64,000 bases of DNA from Nostoc sp. TH1S01 (GTDB taxonomy: Bacteria; Cyanobacteriota; Cyanobacteriia; Cyanobacteriales; Nostocaceae), in contig JAGKSW010000011.1 in NCBI GenBank assembly GCA_018993265.1, positions 1-64,000 of the forward strand, read 5' to 3'. Under the pieces are notes generated by a model, which worked only from the letters and a program-made list of their open reading frames with translations, made no database searches and had not been told where the DNA came from. Both the position numbers and the translations under genes were made by a program. Shown here piece after piece: positions 1-9,413 of this stretch (positions are counted from its first letter, which is position 1; each line of letters starts with the position of its first letter).

Positions 1-421
1 TTCTAGAAAATCTAGATTTGTCAATTAGACGCTGGCGTTGTCCTTCATGTCGATCCGAAAATGATAGAGACGAGAACGCCAGCTTGAATATTAGAAGAGT
101 CGGGAGTTCGACTCTAGGCGTAGGAGATTTTAGACAGTCCCAGACTGCAATCTCTGTCTGATGCCTGAATCCCCCGTTTTGAAAACGGGGGAGTGGCTCA
201 AAGTCTCAATTTTAGGTATGGAGCCTATTATGATTCTGAATGCTGAATTCTGACTCCTGAATTCTTCTTCAATTATTATTGGTTTATTAATCTGCCATCC
301 AAGCAAAATCTTGATAAGCTGATGTCTAATGTCTACAGCCTTAGGATTGAAAGCAGTACTTCAACAGATCCAGCAACGAGACAGATAATAATCAATCCAG
401 TCAACAAGAAGGATTTATTGA
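1..421. other. Non-coding region upstream of bioB with hairpins
   Basis: No gene is visible here. A 9-bp inverted repeat joins 31-39 (GCTGGCGTT) to 75-83. A nearly gapless palindrome lies at 171-191 (CCCCCGTTTT, one base, then its complement). Around 238-270 there are short reiterated TGAATTCTGACTCCTGAATT-like words. The stretch probably holds the bioB promoter, but no convincing -10/-35 pair was picked out. Confidence 0.5.
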
Positions 422-1417
422 ATGTCGGTGGGAATACGCTACGATTGGCAGGAAGCAGAGATTCATCAGATTTATAACATGCCATTGCTAGAGCTTGTTT
501 ATCAAGCTGCTAGTGTACATCGCCAATATCATGACCCGAAAAAAATACAGGTCTGCAAACTGATCTCCATTAAAACAGGAGGTTGTCCTGAAGATTGTGG
601 CTACTGCGCTCAGTCTTCTCGTTACAAAACAGAAGTCAAACCACAAGCACTTCTAGACAAAGAAACTGTAGTCAATATTGCCCAAACAGCTAAACAAAAA
701 GGTGTCAGTCGCGTCTGTATGGGTGCTGCTTGGCGAGAAGTGCGGGATAACTCTCAGTTTGAAACAGTGTTGGAAATGGTCAAAGAAGTGACCGACATGG
801 GTTTAGAAGTGTGCTGCACTCTGGGGATGTTGACAGCAGACCAAGCCAAGCGATTAGAAGCCGCTGGGTTATATGCTTACAACCATAATTTAGATACTTC
901 CGAGGACTATTACAGCACAATTATTACTACAAGGACTTATAGCGATCGCCTAAATACAATTGATAATGTACGTCAAACTAATGTAACTGTCTGCTCTGGC
1001 GGTATCTTGGGCTTAGGTGAAACTGCGGAAGACCGTGTATCGATGTTATGTACTCTGGCAAATCTCAACCCGCATCCAGAATCAGTCCCAATTAACATTC
1101 TTTCCCAAGTTGAAGGTACACCTTTAGAAAATCAACCAGATGTTCCCATTTGGGATGTGGTGCGGATGATTGCTACAGCACGTATTGTGATGCCAACTTC
1201 CGATGTACGTTTGAGTGCAGGCCGTGCCAGACTATCTCAAGTTGAGCAAGCTTTCTGTTTTATGGCAGGAGCTAATTCTATCTTTTCCAGTGACGATAAC
1301 AAAATGCTCACTGTTACCACACCTTGTCCAGATTATGATGCTGACCAAGAAATGTTGAACTTATTGGGTTTAGAAATGCGTCTACCTGCTCAAAGACCGG
1401 CAGTAACTTTGGCTTAG
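422..1417 (+). CDS. bioB: Biotin synthase BioB
   Basis: Radical-SAM enzyme that inserts sulfur into dethiobiotin, the last step of biotin synthesis in the cytosol. The 331-residue product has the usual family length. The SAM-cluster motif CxxxCxxC is visible as [12 protein letters not shown] near residue 55. Further family blocks follow: YNHNLDTS near residue 153, and VRLSAGR near 263, which carries the arginine that binds the [2Fe-2S] cluster. The ATG lies about ten bases after AAGGA, a plausible ribosome binding site. No other biotin genes are adjacent, as is common in cyanobacteria where bio genes are scattered. Identification is secure. Confidence 0.97.
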   Translation: MSVGIRYDWQEAEIHQIYNMPLLELVYQAASVHRQYHDPKKIQVCKLISIKTGGCPEDCGYCAQSSRYKTEVKPQALLDKETVVNIAQTAKQKGVSRVCMGAAWREVRDNSQFETVLEMVKEVTDMGLEVCCTLGMLTADQAKRLEAAGLYAYNHNLDTSEDYYSTIITTRTYSDRLNTIDNVRQTNVTVCSGGILGLGETAEDRVSMLCTLANLNPHPESVPINILSQVEGTPLENQPDVPIWDVVRMIATARIVMPTSDVRLSAGRARLSQVEQAFCFMAGANSIFSSDDNKMLTVTTPCPDYDADQEMLNLLGLEMRLPAQRPAVTLA

Positions 1418-1494
1418 GTGCTGGGGACTAGGGGCTAGGGAAGAGAGTTTTACTTGTTTGGTTGTCATGGCCAAATCCTCAGTCGAAAATACTA

Positions 1495-1521
1495 ACCTCT
1501 AGCCTCTAGCCTCTAGCCTCT
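1495..1521. repeat. Tandem heptamer repeat (CCTCTAG)n
   Basis: About four consecutive copies of CCTCTAG lie between bioB and petL. A related reverse-oriented run (GGGGACTAGGGGCTAGGG) sits at 1423-1440. These are short tandemly repeated repetitive sequences as known from heterocystous cyanobacteria. Confidence 0.85.
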
Positions 1522-1525
1522 GAAA

Positions 1526-1621
1526 TTAGAGGATTTTAGCAGCACGTAAACCGAACAACAGACCAGATGCGATCGCTGTAAATAAAGCCAAAAAACCGAT
1601 GTAAGCCACTACTGCAAACAT
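1526..1621 (-). CDS. petL: Cytochrome b6f complex subunit PetL
   Basis: A 31-residue, single-helix subunit at the periphery of the thylakoid cytochrome b6f complex, where it helps stabilise the dimer. Translation gives [14 protein letters not shown], then [17 protein letters not shown] and a TAA stop. This fits the known cyanobacterial PetL pattern (short N-terminus, one hydrophobic helix, basic LRxAKIL tail) and its exact usual length. It stands alone, convergent with bioB and divergent from aroB. The heptamer repeats lie just past its stop codon. It is easily missed because of its size. Confidence 0.9.
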   Translation of the reverse strand: MFAVVAYIGFLALFTAIASGLLFGLRAAKIL

Positions 1622-1710
1622 TTTGATGCGTCTCCACAATACTTCACTAAATCTATTGAACCATTAGTCAAGGGTTAATGGTCAAGGGTCAACATGCTCC
1701 AGCATAAAAT

Positions 1711-1743
1711 TTCAGACTTCATACTTCAGACTTCATACTTCCA
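1711..1743. repeat. 14-bp tandem repeat
   Basis: The word CTTCATACTTCAGA is repeated about twice in tandem in the short petL-aroB intergenic region, just upstream of aroB. TCAAGGGTTAATGG-like heptamer words lie immediately before it. Confidence 0.6.
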
Positions 1744-1794
1744 ACCCAGATTGCGTTAAAATACAAGCCCACGGGCGCTTTTTAGGGTTGGGCA

Positions 1795-2889
1795 ATGACT
1801 TCTACCATTAACGTTAATTTACCGCAGCAGTCTTATGAGATTGCGATCGCACCTGCAAGTTTAGATCAACTTGGTCAAAGTCTGGCAAATCTCAAGCTAG
1901 GGCAGAAAGTAGTTTTAGTTTCTAATCCTGTTATTTTCAAACATTATGGCGAAAAAGCGATCGCTTCTCTCAAATCCGCAGGATTTAACGTAGCGAGTTA
2001 TTGCTTACCCGCCGGGGAACGGTACAAAACCCTCAATTCTATTCAAAAACTCTATGATGTCGCCTTAGAAAACCGCCTGGAACGTTCCTCCACAATGGTA
2101 GCCTTGGGGGGAGGCGTAATTGGTGACATGACTGGTTTTGCTGCTGCAACTTGGCTGCGCGGAATTAACGTTGTCCAAGTGCCTACCACTCTGTTAGCAA
2201 TGGTAGACTCTGCTATTGGGGGCAAAACAGGCGTAAATCATCCCAATGGCAAAAACTTAATTGGTGCATTTCATCAACCGCGTTTAGTCTTAATTGACCC
2301 AGAAGTATTAAAAACTTTACCTGTACGTGAGTTTCGTGCAGGTATGGCAGAAGTTATCAAGTATGGGGTGATTTGGGATGCGGAATTATTTACTCAAATG
2401 CAAGCCAGTAAAAATCTCAACCAACTCCGGTACATGAAGCCGGAATTGTTGAGTGAAATATTAACTCGTTCTTGCCAAGCTAAAGCTGATGTTGTCAGCA
2501 AAGATGAAAAAGAAGGCGGACTCAGGGCAATTCTCAATTATGGACACACTATCGGTCACGCGATCGAAACTTTGACTGGTTATCGACTAGTTAATCATGG
2601 AGAAGCAGTTGCGATCGGTATGGTAGCGGCTGGACAAATTGCTGTCAATTTGGGTATGTGGCAACAAGCCGAAACTGACCGACAAAATGCCATCATTCAA
2701 AAAGCAGGTTTACCAACAAAATTACCTGCGGGTCTAGATATTGCCGCAATTATTGACTCACTGCAACTAGATAAAAAAGTCAAAGCAGGTAAAGTGCGGT
2801 TTGTATTACCGACTCAAATTGGTGTAGTTACAGTTACCGACCAAGTACCAGCAGATGTCATCCAGCAAGTATTACAAGGAATGCAATAG
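1795..2889 (+). CDS. aroB: 3-dehydroquinate synthase AroB
   Basis: Second enzyme of the shikimate pathway; it converts DAHP to 3-dehydroquinate using NAD and a divalent metal. The 364-residue product has the normal length. Visible family blocks are the NAD-binding [16 protein letters not shown] (near residue 105), the [19 protein letters not shown] block (near 130) and the metal-binding [12 protein letters not shown] and HGEAV segments. The ATG at 1795 gives a product starting [16 protein letters not shown], as in cyanobacterial homologues. It is monocistronic here. Identification is secure. Confidence 0.97.
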   Translation: MTSTINVNLPQQSYEIAIAPASLDQLGQSLANLKLGQKVVLVSNPVIFKHYGEKAIASLKSAGFNVASYCLPAGERYKTLNSIQKLYDVALENRLERSSTMVALGGGVIGDMTGFAAATWLRGINVVQVPTTLLAMVDSAIGGKTGVNHPNGKNLIGAFHQPRLVLIDPEVLKTLPVREFRAGMAEVIKYGVIWDAELFTQMQASKNLNQLRYMKPELLSEILTRSCQAKADVVSKDEKEGGLRAILNYGHTIGHAIETLTGYRLVNHGEAVAIGMVAAGQIAVNLGMWQQAETDRQNAIIQKAGLPTKLPAGLDIAAIIDSLQLDKKVKAGKVRFVLPTQIGVVTVTDQVPADVIQQVLQGMQ

Positions 2890-3005
2890 ATAAAGATTTA
2901 GGTGCTTCAGCCCATACCAAGTTGAGGAACAAAAAAAGCTTACCGCGATCGCATACCACAGATCCCTTTTCGCTCCTAATCAATAACATCTCGGTTGAGC
3001 GGTTG

Positions 3006-4061
3006 TCAGTAACCTTTGCCCCAAGACTGAGCACATTTGCCAGTCCCCTGCAACCGGGTTGTTATGCTGTTCGGCTGGACTATGTTTTCCTGTCCATAAC
3101 TTAACATTTTTCGCAAATTCAGGAACTTCCAAGCTGCTGTCTGACCAAGTTTACTGACTACTGATCTAATTCTTGCCTGAACAATATCACCTTCTTTTAT
3201 TCCTTCCTTTTTCAAAAATTGTTTGTCGTCGTCTTCTAAATCTACAATTACTGGTAAACCGCTGCTTGCATCTTCAAGTGTTATTTCAGGCTGCTCAATA
3301 TCTAGATCAACTTCCAACACAGTATAAAGTCCTGAAAACACTACTATTTCTGTATTTGGATGGAAGGCTGTAGGCATTCCTAGAAGAATTGAAGACGCAT
3401 TTCTAAGCTTCATGTTCATATCTGCAAAGTTTTTAACAGACTCGTAATTCTCAGACACAGACTGCTTTGTTGCTTCGTCCATAACTTTCAGAAAATGATC
3501 AAAAACTGCATCTGGTGTTGATGGAAATTCACCGATCAGATTCCTTACTATTTTCTTAAATTCATTCAAGCCTTGTATTGCATCACTCTTTAGCTCTTTA
3601 TTATCCTTTTGTTTAAAGTTTTCATTGTAATGAAGACAATCATTCCTAATTTTTCGTATGATATCAAGACTCTTGTGAGTAGTTTCTGTAATCAGCTCCT
3701 CATTCTTGAGAGTATTAATTCTGTTATATTGAGTTTGATTGACTAGCTTCTCTCGCCCTAATTTCACAGCTAAAAACTTTGTAAAATCCTCAGCAGAAAT
3801 ACCCGTAAGTGCAATACAGCCAGTATAAAAACCAAATTCAAATAAGTTTTCTGCTTCTTTCAGTAACCGAATAAAATCGCTTACAGATGACAAGTAGAAA
3901 ATATCTTCAACCGACCACTTTCTTTCAACAATCTGATCAATATTATTGTTAAGCCATTCTCTAAGAATCTCTTTATATGCCGTTTTATCTCTCTCAATAT
4001 ATGCGCTTATTTGACTTTCATCTATTAAGGAATAGTCATACTTATTGAAGTCAATATACAT
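3006..4061 (-). CDS. Hypothetical protein with a HEPN/DUF4145-like segment
   Basis: A 351-residue soluble protein of unknown function. Residues 60-150 are helical and contain IRKIRNDCLHYN, an R-x4-H arrangement (R139, H144). This resembles the signature of HEPN domains, a fold common in RNases of toxin and defence systems, and DUF4145 proteins carry a related motif. The C-terminal third (from about 230) looks beta-rich and acidic (ITLEDASSGLPVIVDLEDDD). The gene is richer in A+T than its neighbours and sits alone between aroB and an Uma2 gene, which suggests acquisition. No cognate antitoxin is adjacent on the same strand. The HEPN assignment is inferred from the motif only. Confidence 0.6.
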   Translation of the reverse strand: MYIDFNKYDYSLIDESQISAYIERDKTAYKEILREWLNNNIDQIVERKWSVEDIFYLSSVSDFIRLLKEAENLFEFGFYTGCIALTGISAEDFTKFLAVKLGREKLVNQTQYNRINTLKNEELITETTHKSLDIIRKIRNDCLHYNENFKQKDNKELKSDAIQGLNEFKKIVRNLIGEFPSTPDAVFDHFLKVMDEATKQSVSENYESVKNFADMNMKLRNASSILLGMPTAFHPNTEIVVFSGLYTVLEVDLDIEQPEITLEDASSGLPVIVDLEDDDKQFLKKEGIKEGDIVQARIRSVVSKLGQTAAWKFLNLRKMLSYGQENIVQPNSITTRLQGTGKCAQSWGKGY

Positions 4062-4260
4062 GATTCTTAAAGATAGATTTTCTATATTTTGCTTTCCGAT
4101 ACTAACAGATAATCTCTAAGCAACGCCCTCACTAGTAATACAGAACAGCATAAATTATTATACGGAAATTTTCGGTGTAATCTTTTTTTAAGTCCTAAAA
4201 TATCACGCATTACAGCCAACTCTTGTCCGAATATAGAGAAAAATTATTTTTTAACGTCTT

Positions 4261-4355
4261 TATAGCGTTTCTCAATCTAGTGAGGTACGTTTTTAAGGCT
4301 ACTTGTTTTGATATAAAAGGTTCGCGTGTACTTCAGTAGCCTGGAAAACGCTATA
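4261..4355. mobile_element. 95-bp MITE-like element with TA ends
   Basis: The ends TATAGCGTTTCTCAATC and (reverse complement of the right end) TATAGCGTTTTCCAGGC form imperfect terminal inverted repeats of about 29 bp. Both ends begin with TATAGCGTTT, so a TA target duplication is possible, as in IS630/Tc1-type elements. A second inner inverted repeat AGGCTACT/AGTAGCCT is nested inside. No coding capacity. The element class is inferred from the repeat structure. Confidence 0.5.
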
Positions 4356-4517
4356 TTCGGTTACTATACCAAATTTCTCTGTATAACATTTTATGGCTCA
4401 ACGCTCAAAAAAGTTACTAGAACAAGACCAAGATGTTATCTGAACTTAAGCATTATTCTTACCAAAAACGATAAAATTAGGGTTTAAGCTAGTCCCGAAC
4501 TCAGGTTAATTACAATT

Positions 4518-4538
4518 AAACTAGCTAACAGCTAGTTT
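4518..4538 (+). promoter_or_regulatory. Hairpin just upstream of a start codon
   Basis: AAACTAGC-TAACA-GCTAGTTT is an 8-bp perfect stem with a 5-nt loop. It ends five bases before the ATG of the Uma2 gene, and no Shine-Dalgarno sequence is visible between them. In the mRNA it would occupy the ribosome-binding zone; a regulatory role is inference. Confidence 0.35.
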
Positions 4539-4543
4539 GCGCC

Positions 4544-5119
4544 ATGATTCTCCAAGCTAAAAATCAATTAACTTTGCAAGAGTTTTTAGAACTTCCTCCA
4601 GGTGAGGGAGATACTACCTATGAACTTGTGGATGGTCAAGCTATTCCTAAAATGTCACCAAAGTTTTTTCACGCCAAGTTGACTAACGTCTTTTTAGAGT
4701 TAATCGAACAATGGAACAAAGAACAGGGTATCGTCTGTCCAGAATGGTCTGTGATTTTACAACGTCGAGGACGTGATTGGGTACCCACGCCAGATGTTTT
4801 ATACATTTCTTATCAGCGTTTACCAGCTAACTGGAATGAAGATGAAGCTCGTCCAGTTCCCCCAGATTTGGTTATTGAAATAATTTCACCAGGGCAAACC
4901 TTTGGTCAAATGATGGCTAAAGCAAAAGATTATTTAGATGCGAAAGTGCTGCGAGTGTGGGTAGTAGATAGCAAAGCCAGAACTATTACTGTGTTTTTCC
5001 CCGATGCAGCACCACAAACATATATGGGAGATGAAATACTCAAAGATACGCTATTTACAGGGTTAGAATTTACAGTTGAGCAAGTATTTTTACAGGCCAA
5101 AATTCCGTTAAAGTCATAA
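4544..5119 (+). CDS. Uma2 family putative endonuclease
   Basis: A 191-residue member of the Uma2 (DUF820) family, numerous in cyanobacteria and of PD-(D/E)XK nuclease fold; the cellular role is not established. The layout is typical: N-terminal LTLQEFLELPPGEGDTTYEL, then VDGQAIPKMSP, then PDVLYISYQR with the first acidic residue. The core is PPDLVIEIISPGQTF followed by MMAKAKDYLDAKVLRVWVVD, which supplies the E and K positions. The length is normal and the gene appears intact, unlike a second Uma2 gene at 27.8 kb. It stands alone, preceded by a hairpin. Confidence 0.85.
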   Translation: MILQAKNQLTLQEFLELPPGEGDTTYELVDGQAIPKMSPKFFHAKLTNVFLELIEQWNKEQGIVCPEWSVILQRRGRDWVPTPDVLYISYQRLPANWNEDEARPVPPDLVIEIISPGQTFGQMMAKAKDYLDAKVLRVWVVDSKARTITVFFPDAAPQTYMGDEILKDTLFTGLEFTVEQVFLQAKIPLKS

Positions 5120-5320
5120 TTTTGCAGTTATGAATTATTAGTAAAGTGCAATATCCTCGATTTTTCAAATAATTCGGGGATCTGATATATGCAATCTCAG
5201 TAAAATTACTAATACCAATAAAAAGAAATGATTAATCACCTCAAATATGGGGTGATGACTGTTACCCTAGTGTATATATGACATAAAGTGAAAGACAGCA
5301 TAACACTCAGGGATTGCTCC

Positions 5321-5788
5321 ATGAAAATTTTCATTTGCTTACCGATAATATCTTCTTTATTGATGAGTGTGGGATGCCAAGTAGCTCTTTCTCAAAGTTC
5401 CAAGCATGATATTAAACAGGTGTTAGTTAGTTCACAAAAATTATCTGAGTTAAATACAGCTAATATTGTGAAATTTGCTGAAGTTTCCCAACAAATTAAT
5501 GAAGAAACTGCTTTAAATTTAGTCTGGAAGTTACCACAAGTGCAACGTAAAGCTAGAGAAATCGCAAGGCTTTCTAAAGGCACTATTAAATTAGGTGCGG
5601 TGGTTGATGGTTCTCCTACTGCGAATGAACCTTACTATACGATTCGCATATTTGAAAATCAACCAGATTATGATTCAACAATTTATTGGTTTCGGGTTAA
5701 TAATAACACTGGTCTGATAGAAGTTCTCGATTTAATCGAGAATAAATACATTAGCTTAGATGAATGGCGAGAGAAGTTCAAGCGATAA
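5321..5788 (+). CDS. Hypothetical secreted protein, PepSY-like tail
   Basis: An approximately 155-residue exported protein. I chose the ATG at 5321 (MKIFICLPIISSLLMSVGCQ) because it places a hydrophobic signal peptide directly at the N-terminus; an upstream in-frame start adds eleven polar residues. Cleavage may follow the lipoprotein route at SVGC, though the -3 position is not the usual Leu, or occur at an ALS site. The mature part has a helical segment (residues about 50-90), then YYTIRIFENQPDYDSTIYWF and VNNNTGLIEVLDL. This alternation resembles a PepSY-type domain, which is inference. Function unknown. Confidence 0.6.
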   Translation: MKIFICLPIISSLLMSVGCQVALSQSSKHDIKQVLVSSQKLSELNTANIVKFAEVSQQINEETALNLVWKLPQVQRKAREIARLSKGTIKLGAVVDGSPTANEPYYTIRIFENQPDYDSTIYWFRVNNNTGLIEVLDLIENKYISLDEWREKFKR

Positions 5789-6010
5789 AAACTTAATTGT
5801 TTTCAGTCATTTATGGAGTAAGTATAATTTGCTTGCAATCTCTAATAGCAAGGTATACTAACAGTAGTCATTGCCTGACTACTGTTTACAAATGCAATCA
5901 TATTCTATAAAGAAACTATTGGCGTTTACTCAACCTCATTCCCTTGCAACCACATAATCATCATTTAACCAAATCATATATTAATGATAATTAATTAGGA
6001 AATTATACTC

Positions 6011-6922
6011 TTACTTTTTCTTGGCAATTACACTTTGTGCTTTATCTTCCATTTCTAATAGTTCTGGAATAGTAACAAAGCGATATCCCTGCTTACGAAA
6101 TCTATTAATAATCTCTGGTAAAGCTTGCACAGTGCGGGAGCGATTTCCACCACCATCGTGCATTAGTACAATACCACCTGGTTTAGCTAGCCGAAAGACG
6201 TTATCAATCAACTTTGGTACAGGAGGCTGAGAATAGTCTACAGAATCAGACGACCACATCACAATGGCATACTTGGCATTTTTAGCGTATGCAGCTACGC
6301 CATTATGCATGATTCCTCCAGGTGGACGAAACAAATTTGTTTTGACACCTGTAATTTTATAGATCATGTCTGTTGTATGTTCAATTTCATAGGCTGCTGC
6401 CTGTTGATTCATGAAATGATACCAGTGATGCCAAGTGTGGTTGGCAATGACATGACCTTCAGCATTTACCCGTTTAAGCAAGTCTGGATAATTTTTGACG
6501 TTTTGACCAACAACGAAAAATGTGGCTTTGATATTATTTTGTTTGAGAATATCCAGTACTTGAGCAGTACTTTCAGGCCAAGGGCCATCATCAAAGGTAA
6601 GAGCAATGACTTTTTGATCTGGACTAAGTTTAGCCTCTTTAATTATTGCCCCTTGAAAGCGTGTAGCTAAAGCATAACCAAGACCTTTAGCTTGTGCTTC
6701 TTGTTGCCAAGTGGTCAGCATTGTTGCTTTTAATCCATCAATGCGCTTTTGAGTACCCACTTTGGCCACTAAATTATTGTTGATATTTATATTCTGACTG
6801 CTCTGTGCTTCAGAAGCATTTGGCCTAAGAAGCATCATCATACCAATGCTTAATGTAGCACCCAAGGCAAGCAAAGCAATCAATATACCTTGCGGCCAAA
6901 GTAACGATTTATTGTTTTCCAC
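6011..6922 (-). CDS. Membrane-anchored polysaccharide deacetylase (NodB domain)
   Basis: A 303-residue carbohydrate esterase family 4 protein, expected to remove N- or O-acetyl groups from peptidoglycan or an exported polysaccharide. An N-terminal membrane anchor spans residues 11-33. The catalytic domain starts with IALTFDDGPWP (residues 107-116; D111 base and D112 metal ligand) and has the metal-binding H-x3-H in NHTWHH (H162, H166). FRPPGG and the late LMHDGGGNRSRTVQ motif follow, so the active site is complete. It lies upstream of the glycan locus but is separated from it by 830 bp. The substrate cannot be read from the sequence. Confidence 0.9.
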   Translation of the reverse strand: MENNKSLLWPQGILIALLALGATLSIGMMMLLRPNASEAQSSQNININNNLVAKVGTQKRIDGLKATMLTTWQQEAQAKGLGYALATRFQGAIIKEAKLSPDQKVIALTFDDGPWPESTAQVLDILKQNNIKATFFVVGQNVKNYPDLLKRVNAEGHVIANHTWHHWYHFMNQQAAAYEIEHTTDMIYKITGVKTNLFRPPGGIMHNGVAAYAKNAKYAIVMWSSDSVDYSQPPVPKLIDNVFRLAKPGGIVLMHDGGGNRSRTVQALPEIINRFRKQGYRFVTIPELLEMEDKAQSVIAKKK

Positions 6923-7754
6923 TTCATAGCTCCTTCAAGGGTCGAACCATTGTGCATGGTTCTGACGGTAATTTATAGCACATTTTTCTCTAAAAATTAG
7001 ATTCCCAATTACTTTCTGTTAATCCTGACAATTTCATCCAGTTTTACAGAAGTTTATCTTGGATTTTCCTTATACAGGAAAGGTTAGATTATAAGTAATC
7101 TCTCTGAAAGCGATCGCTCGCTACAGTTTTGGATACTTACGTATTTCTACATTTTTTTGTTATATAGCTACTATTAATACTGATAAGTATTAACAGTCTG
7201 CTTGTATTGAGATACAAATCAATTTATCTACCTTCGAGAAGCCTCCTAGAGAATTTCTAGAAATGAAGAAAGATTAATTTTATACAACGTTCTGGTCTAT
7301 AGTTAACGATTTTTTGGAGTGGGTTATTTGCCCAAACTAATTCTCATTAACTATGCCGTTTCTAACTAATATTGTATATTTTACTGCTAAAAAATATTCT
7401 TTTAAGTTGAATACAAAATTAACTTCTTCCTTAAACAATCGCTTTTCTTTGCTTTTCATCGATTTTCATCAAGATCATCAACAAAAGCTAGTTTCTCATT
7501 ACCAAGGAATATCAAGTCGTTAATTTATATACTCTTTAATCATTCATTTAATATGATATGATTAATCCTTGATTTTAATTTTATTTAGTTATATAAATGA
7601 TACTACCAAAGCCTAGATTTAACTAAAATATTAAATAAAATTTAATATTAATGTAGGCGATGAGCATAATTTAGAGAAATTAATCAGGTATCCTGACATT
7701 TAGAATGTAGCAATTTAGTCTATCACCATATAAAAACCAAATCAAATAGAGATT
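6923..7754. other. Long A+T-rich gap
   Basis: No open frame, RNA gene or clear repeat unit is recognisable in these 830 bases. There is an isolated GCGATCGC near 7110 and a short inverted repeat around TCTAGAGAATTTCTAGA near 7250. The stretch separates two minus-strand genes and presumably holds the deacetylase promoter near 6930-7000. Confidence 0.4.
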
Positions 7755-8123
7755 TTATTTTCGCCAAACTACTAAAATTACTCCCACAACAATAAAGCTT
7801 AAACCAACCAAGCGAATTAAAGAGATAGGTTCTTTTAATATCCAATAGCCAAGCAACACTGAGAAAATATACCCTATCGATATAGATGGGCCAGCAACAC
7901 TAAGATTAACTCTCGTGAGCAGCAGGATATAAAACATAGCACCAAAGCCATAGCAAGTTAATCCAATTAAAAGTTCTGGTGTTGTGATAATACTAAGAAT
8001 ATGATTAATCACGTTGCCTAGATGAACCCTGCCTAATTTATTTGCACCTATTTTCAGAAAAAATTGCCCGGCTGTACTGATCAGGACTGATACAATTAAT
8101 AAACTAAATTCTTGCGGGGTCAT
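7755..8123 (-). CDS. EmrE/EamA-like small membrane transporter
   Basis: A 122-residue protein with four predicted transmembrane helices, built like the small multidrug resistance and ArnE/ArnF families. It contains SVLISTAGQFFLKIGA in helix 1 and a C-terminal IGYIFSVLLGYWILKEPIS segment typical of the drug/metabolite transporter superfamily. It follows a DPM/ArnC-type glycosyltransferase on the same strand (gap 144 bp). By analogy with the arn system, a role in flipping a polyprenyl-phosphate-linked sugar across the inner membrane is plausible, but this is inference from context. Confidence 0.75.
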   Translation of the reverse strand: MTPQEFSLLIVSVLISTAGQFFLKIGANKLGRVHLGNVINHILSIITTPELLIGLTCYGFGAMFYILLLTRVNLSVAGPSISIGYIFSVLLGYWILKEPISLIRLVGLSFIVVGVILVVWRK

Positions 8124-8267
8124 ATGCTGTTACACACCTAAATGATACATTCATACCGCATGGTAGCAGGAGAGATAAATTAACGTTTTTTACACCAAAA
8201 AGATGCAAGTTAAAGGTGGAACAGCTTAGCATTATAACTACTGTTTATTAACTTGATGCCAAAGTCA

Positions 8268-9251
8268 CTATTTAGATTGCATTTCTGAGACTTTCATCAA
8301 ACCACCAGTTTCTTTGACCGTATATATAGGGCGGGCTTTTACTTCTTCATAAATCCGACCGATATACTCGCCTAAAATTCCAATACAAATTAACTGTACA
8401 GAACCGAGAAAAAATATAGCAATTGTAATCAAACTATAGCCAATTAAAGGACTAGCATGGTCAAATAAGCGCCAATACAGTACTAGTATGATCATCAAGA
8501 GAGCGATCGCAGCTGCTACCATACCTAAGTATGTTGCCAGCTTTAATGGCACTGTGGAAAAAGAAATAATTCCATCAACTGCCAAAGCCCAAGATTTACC
8601 AAAGGTATATTTAACTTGGCCAGCAAAACGCGGTTCTCGTTCAAACAGTACAGATGTTTGGCGAAAACCTACCCAAGCGCGTAAGCCCCGAATGTAACGG
8701 TTACGTTCAGGCATCGCATTCAGAACATCTACAACCTGTCGGTCTAGTAAACAGAAATCTCCTGTGTCTGTGGGTATATCGACATGAGATAAACGTCGGA
8801 GAATGCGGTAAAAGGCATAAGCTGTAAAGCGTTTTAGCCAACTTTCTTGTTTACGAGCTAAACGTTGCGCGTATACTACTTCATAACCCTGTTGCCATTT
8901 TTCCACCATCTGGAAAATTAGCTCTGGAGGATCTTGCAGATCCGCATCCATGATAACTGCACATTTGCCTTGGACAAAATTTAGCCCAGCGGTAACAGCG
9001 ATTTGATGACCAAAATTTCTGGCAAAACTGAGGTAACGCACTCGACTATCGTGATGGTGGAGTTCCCGAATCATACTTAAAGAGCGATCGCGGCTACCAT
9101 CATCCACTAAAATTAATTCAACCTCACCGTCTAACTGCTCGGTCACATTATGCAGCCGACGGTACATTTCCGTGATATTTTCTTCTTCGTTATAAATAGG
9201 AATTACTAAAGAGTAAATTGGTTGAATCACAGTTTTTATCAGATTATTCAA
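8268..9251 (-). CDS. Polyprenyl-phosphate glycosyltransferase (GT2, ArnC/GtrB-like)
   Basis: A 327-residue family 2 glycosyltransferase. The GT-A domain shows [13 protein letters not shown], the nucleotide-binding DDGSRDRS (D50-S56) and the metal/sugar-binding DADLQDPPE near residue 100. It is followed by [11 protein letters not shown] and two C-terminal transmembrane helices (about 230-255 and 265-295). This architecture is that of enzymes transferring a sugar from a nucleotide donor to undecaprenyl or dolichyl phosphate on the cytoplasmic face. Together with the small carrier downstream and the GT-C enzymes nearby it would supply lipid-linked sugar for periplasmic transfer. Substrate unknown. 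Confidence 0.88.
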   Translation of the reverse strand: MNNLIKTVIQPIYSLVIPIYNEEENITEMYRRLHNVTEQLDGEVELILVDDGSRDRSLSMIRELHHHDSRVRYLSFARNFGHQIAVTAGLNFVQGKCAVIMDADLQDPPELIFQMVEKWQQGYEVVYAQRLARKQESWLKRFTAYAFYRILRRLSHVDIPTDTGDFCLLDRQVVDVLNAMPERNRYIRGLRAWVGFRQTSVLFEREPRFAGQVKYTFGKSWALAVDGIISFSTVPLKLATYLGMVAAAIALLMIILVLYWRLFDHASPLIGYSLITIAIFFLGSVQLICIGILGEYIGRIYEEVKARPIYTVKETGGLMKVSEMQSK

Positions 9252-9413
9252 TCAAGGCAGCAAGAATAAGGAATATTCAAATTAGATATATAGTATAAAA
9301 TTGTTGATATCGTTTCTAGTATAAAAATCATTCTGGCGTGATTGAATCTAAAAATTATATCTATATATCGTAATCAATAAACACTCAATTAAATAATTAA
9401 ACTAAATTTTTTT

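Larger units (their letters stand above)
4062..4543. other. Gap with a small inverted-repeat element
   Basis: No gene is visible. The gap holds a 95-bp MITE-like element (4261-4355) and a hairpin just before the Uma2 start codon, both listed separately. The rest is A+T-rich without recognisable content. Confidence 0.5.

Noticed and set aside
75-120. Possible tRNA or RNA 3' end suggested by GGGAGTTCGACTCT
   Set aside because: The presumed T-arm stem does not pair (GGGAG against CTAGG) and no acceptor stem or anticodon arm could be built.
2922-3104. 60-codon plus-strand frame after aroB
   Set aside because: It overlaps the 3' end of the HEPN-like gene antisense, has no ribosome binding site and no protein-like composition.
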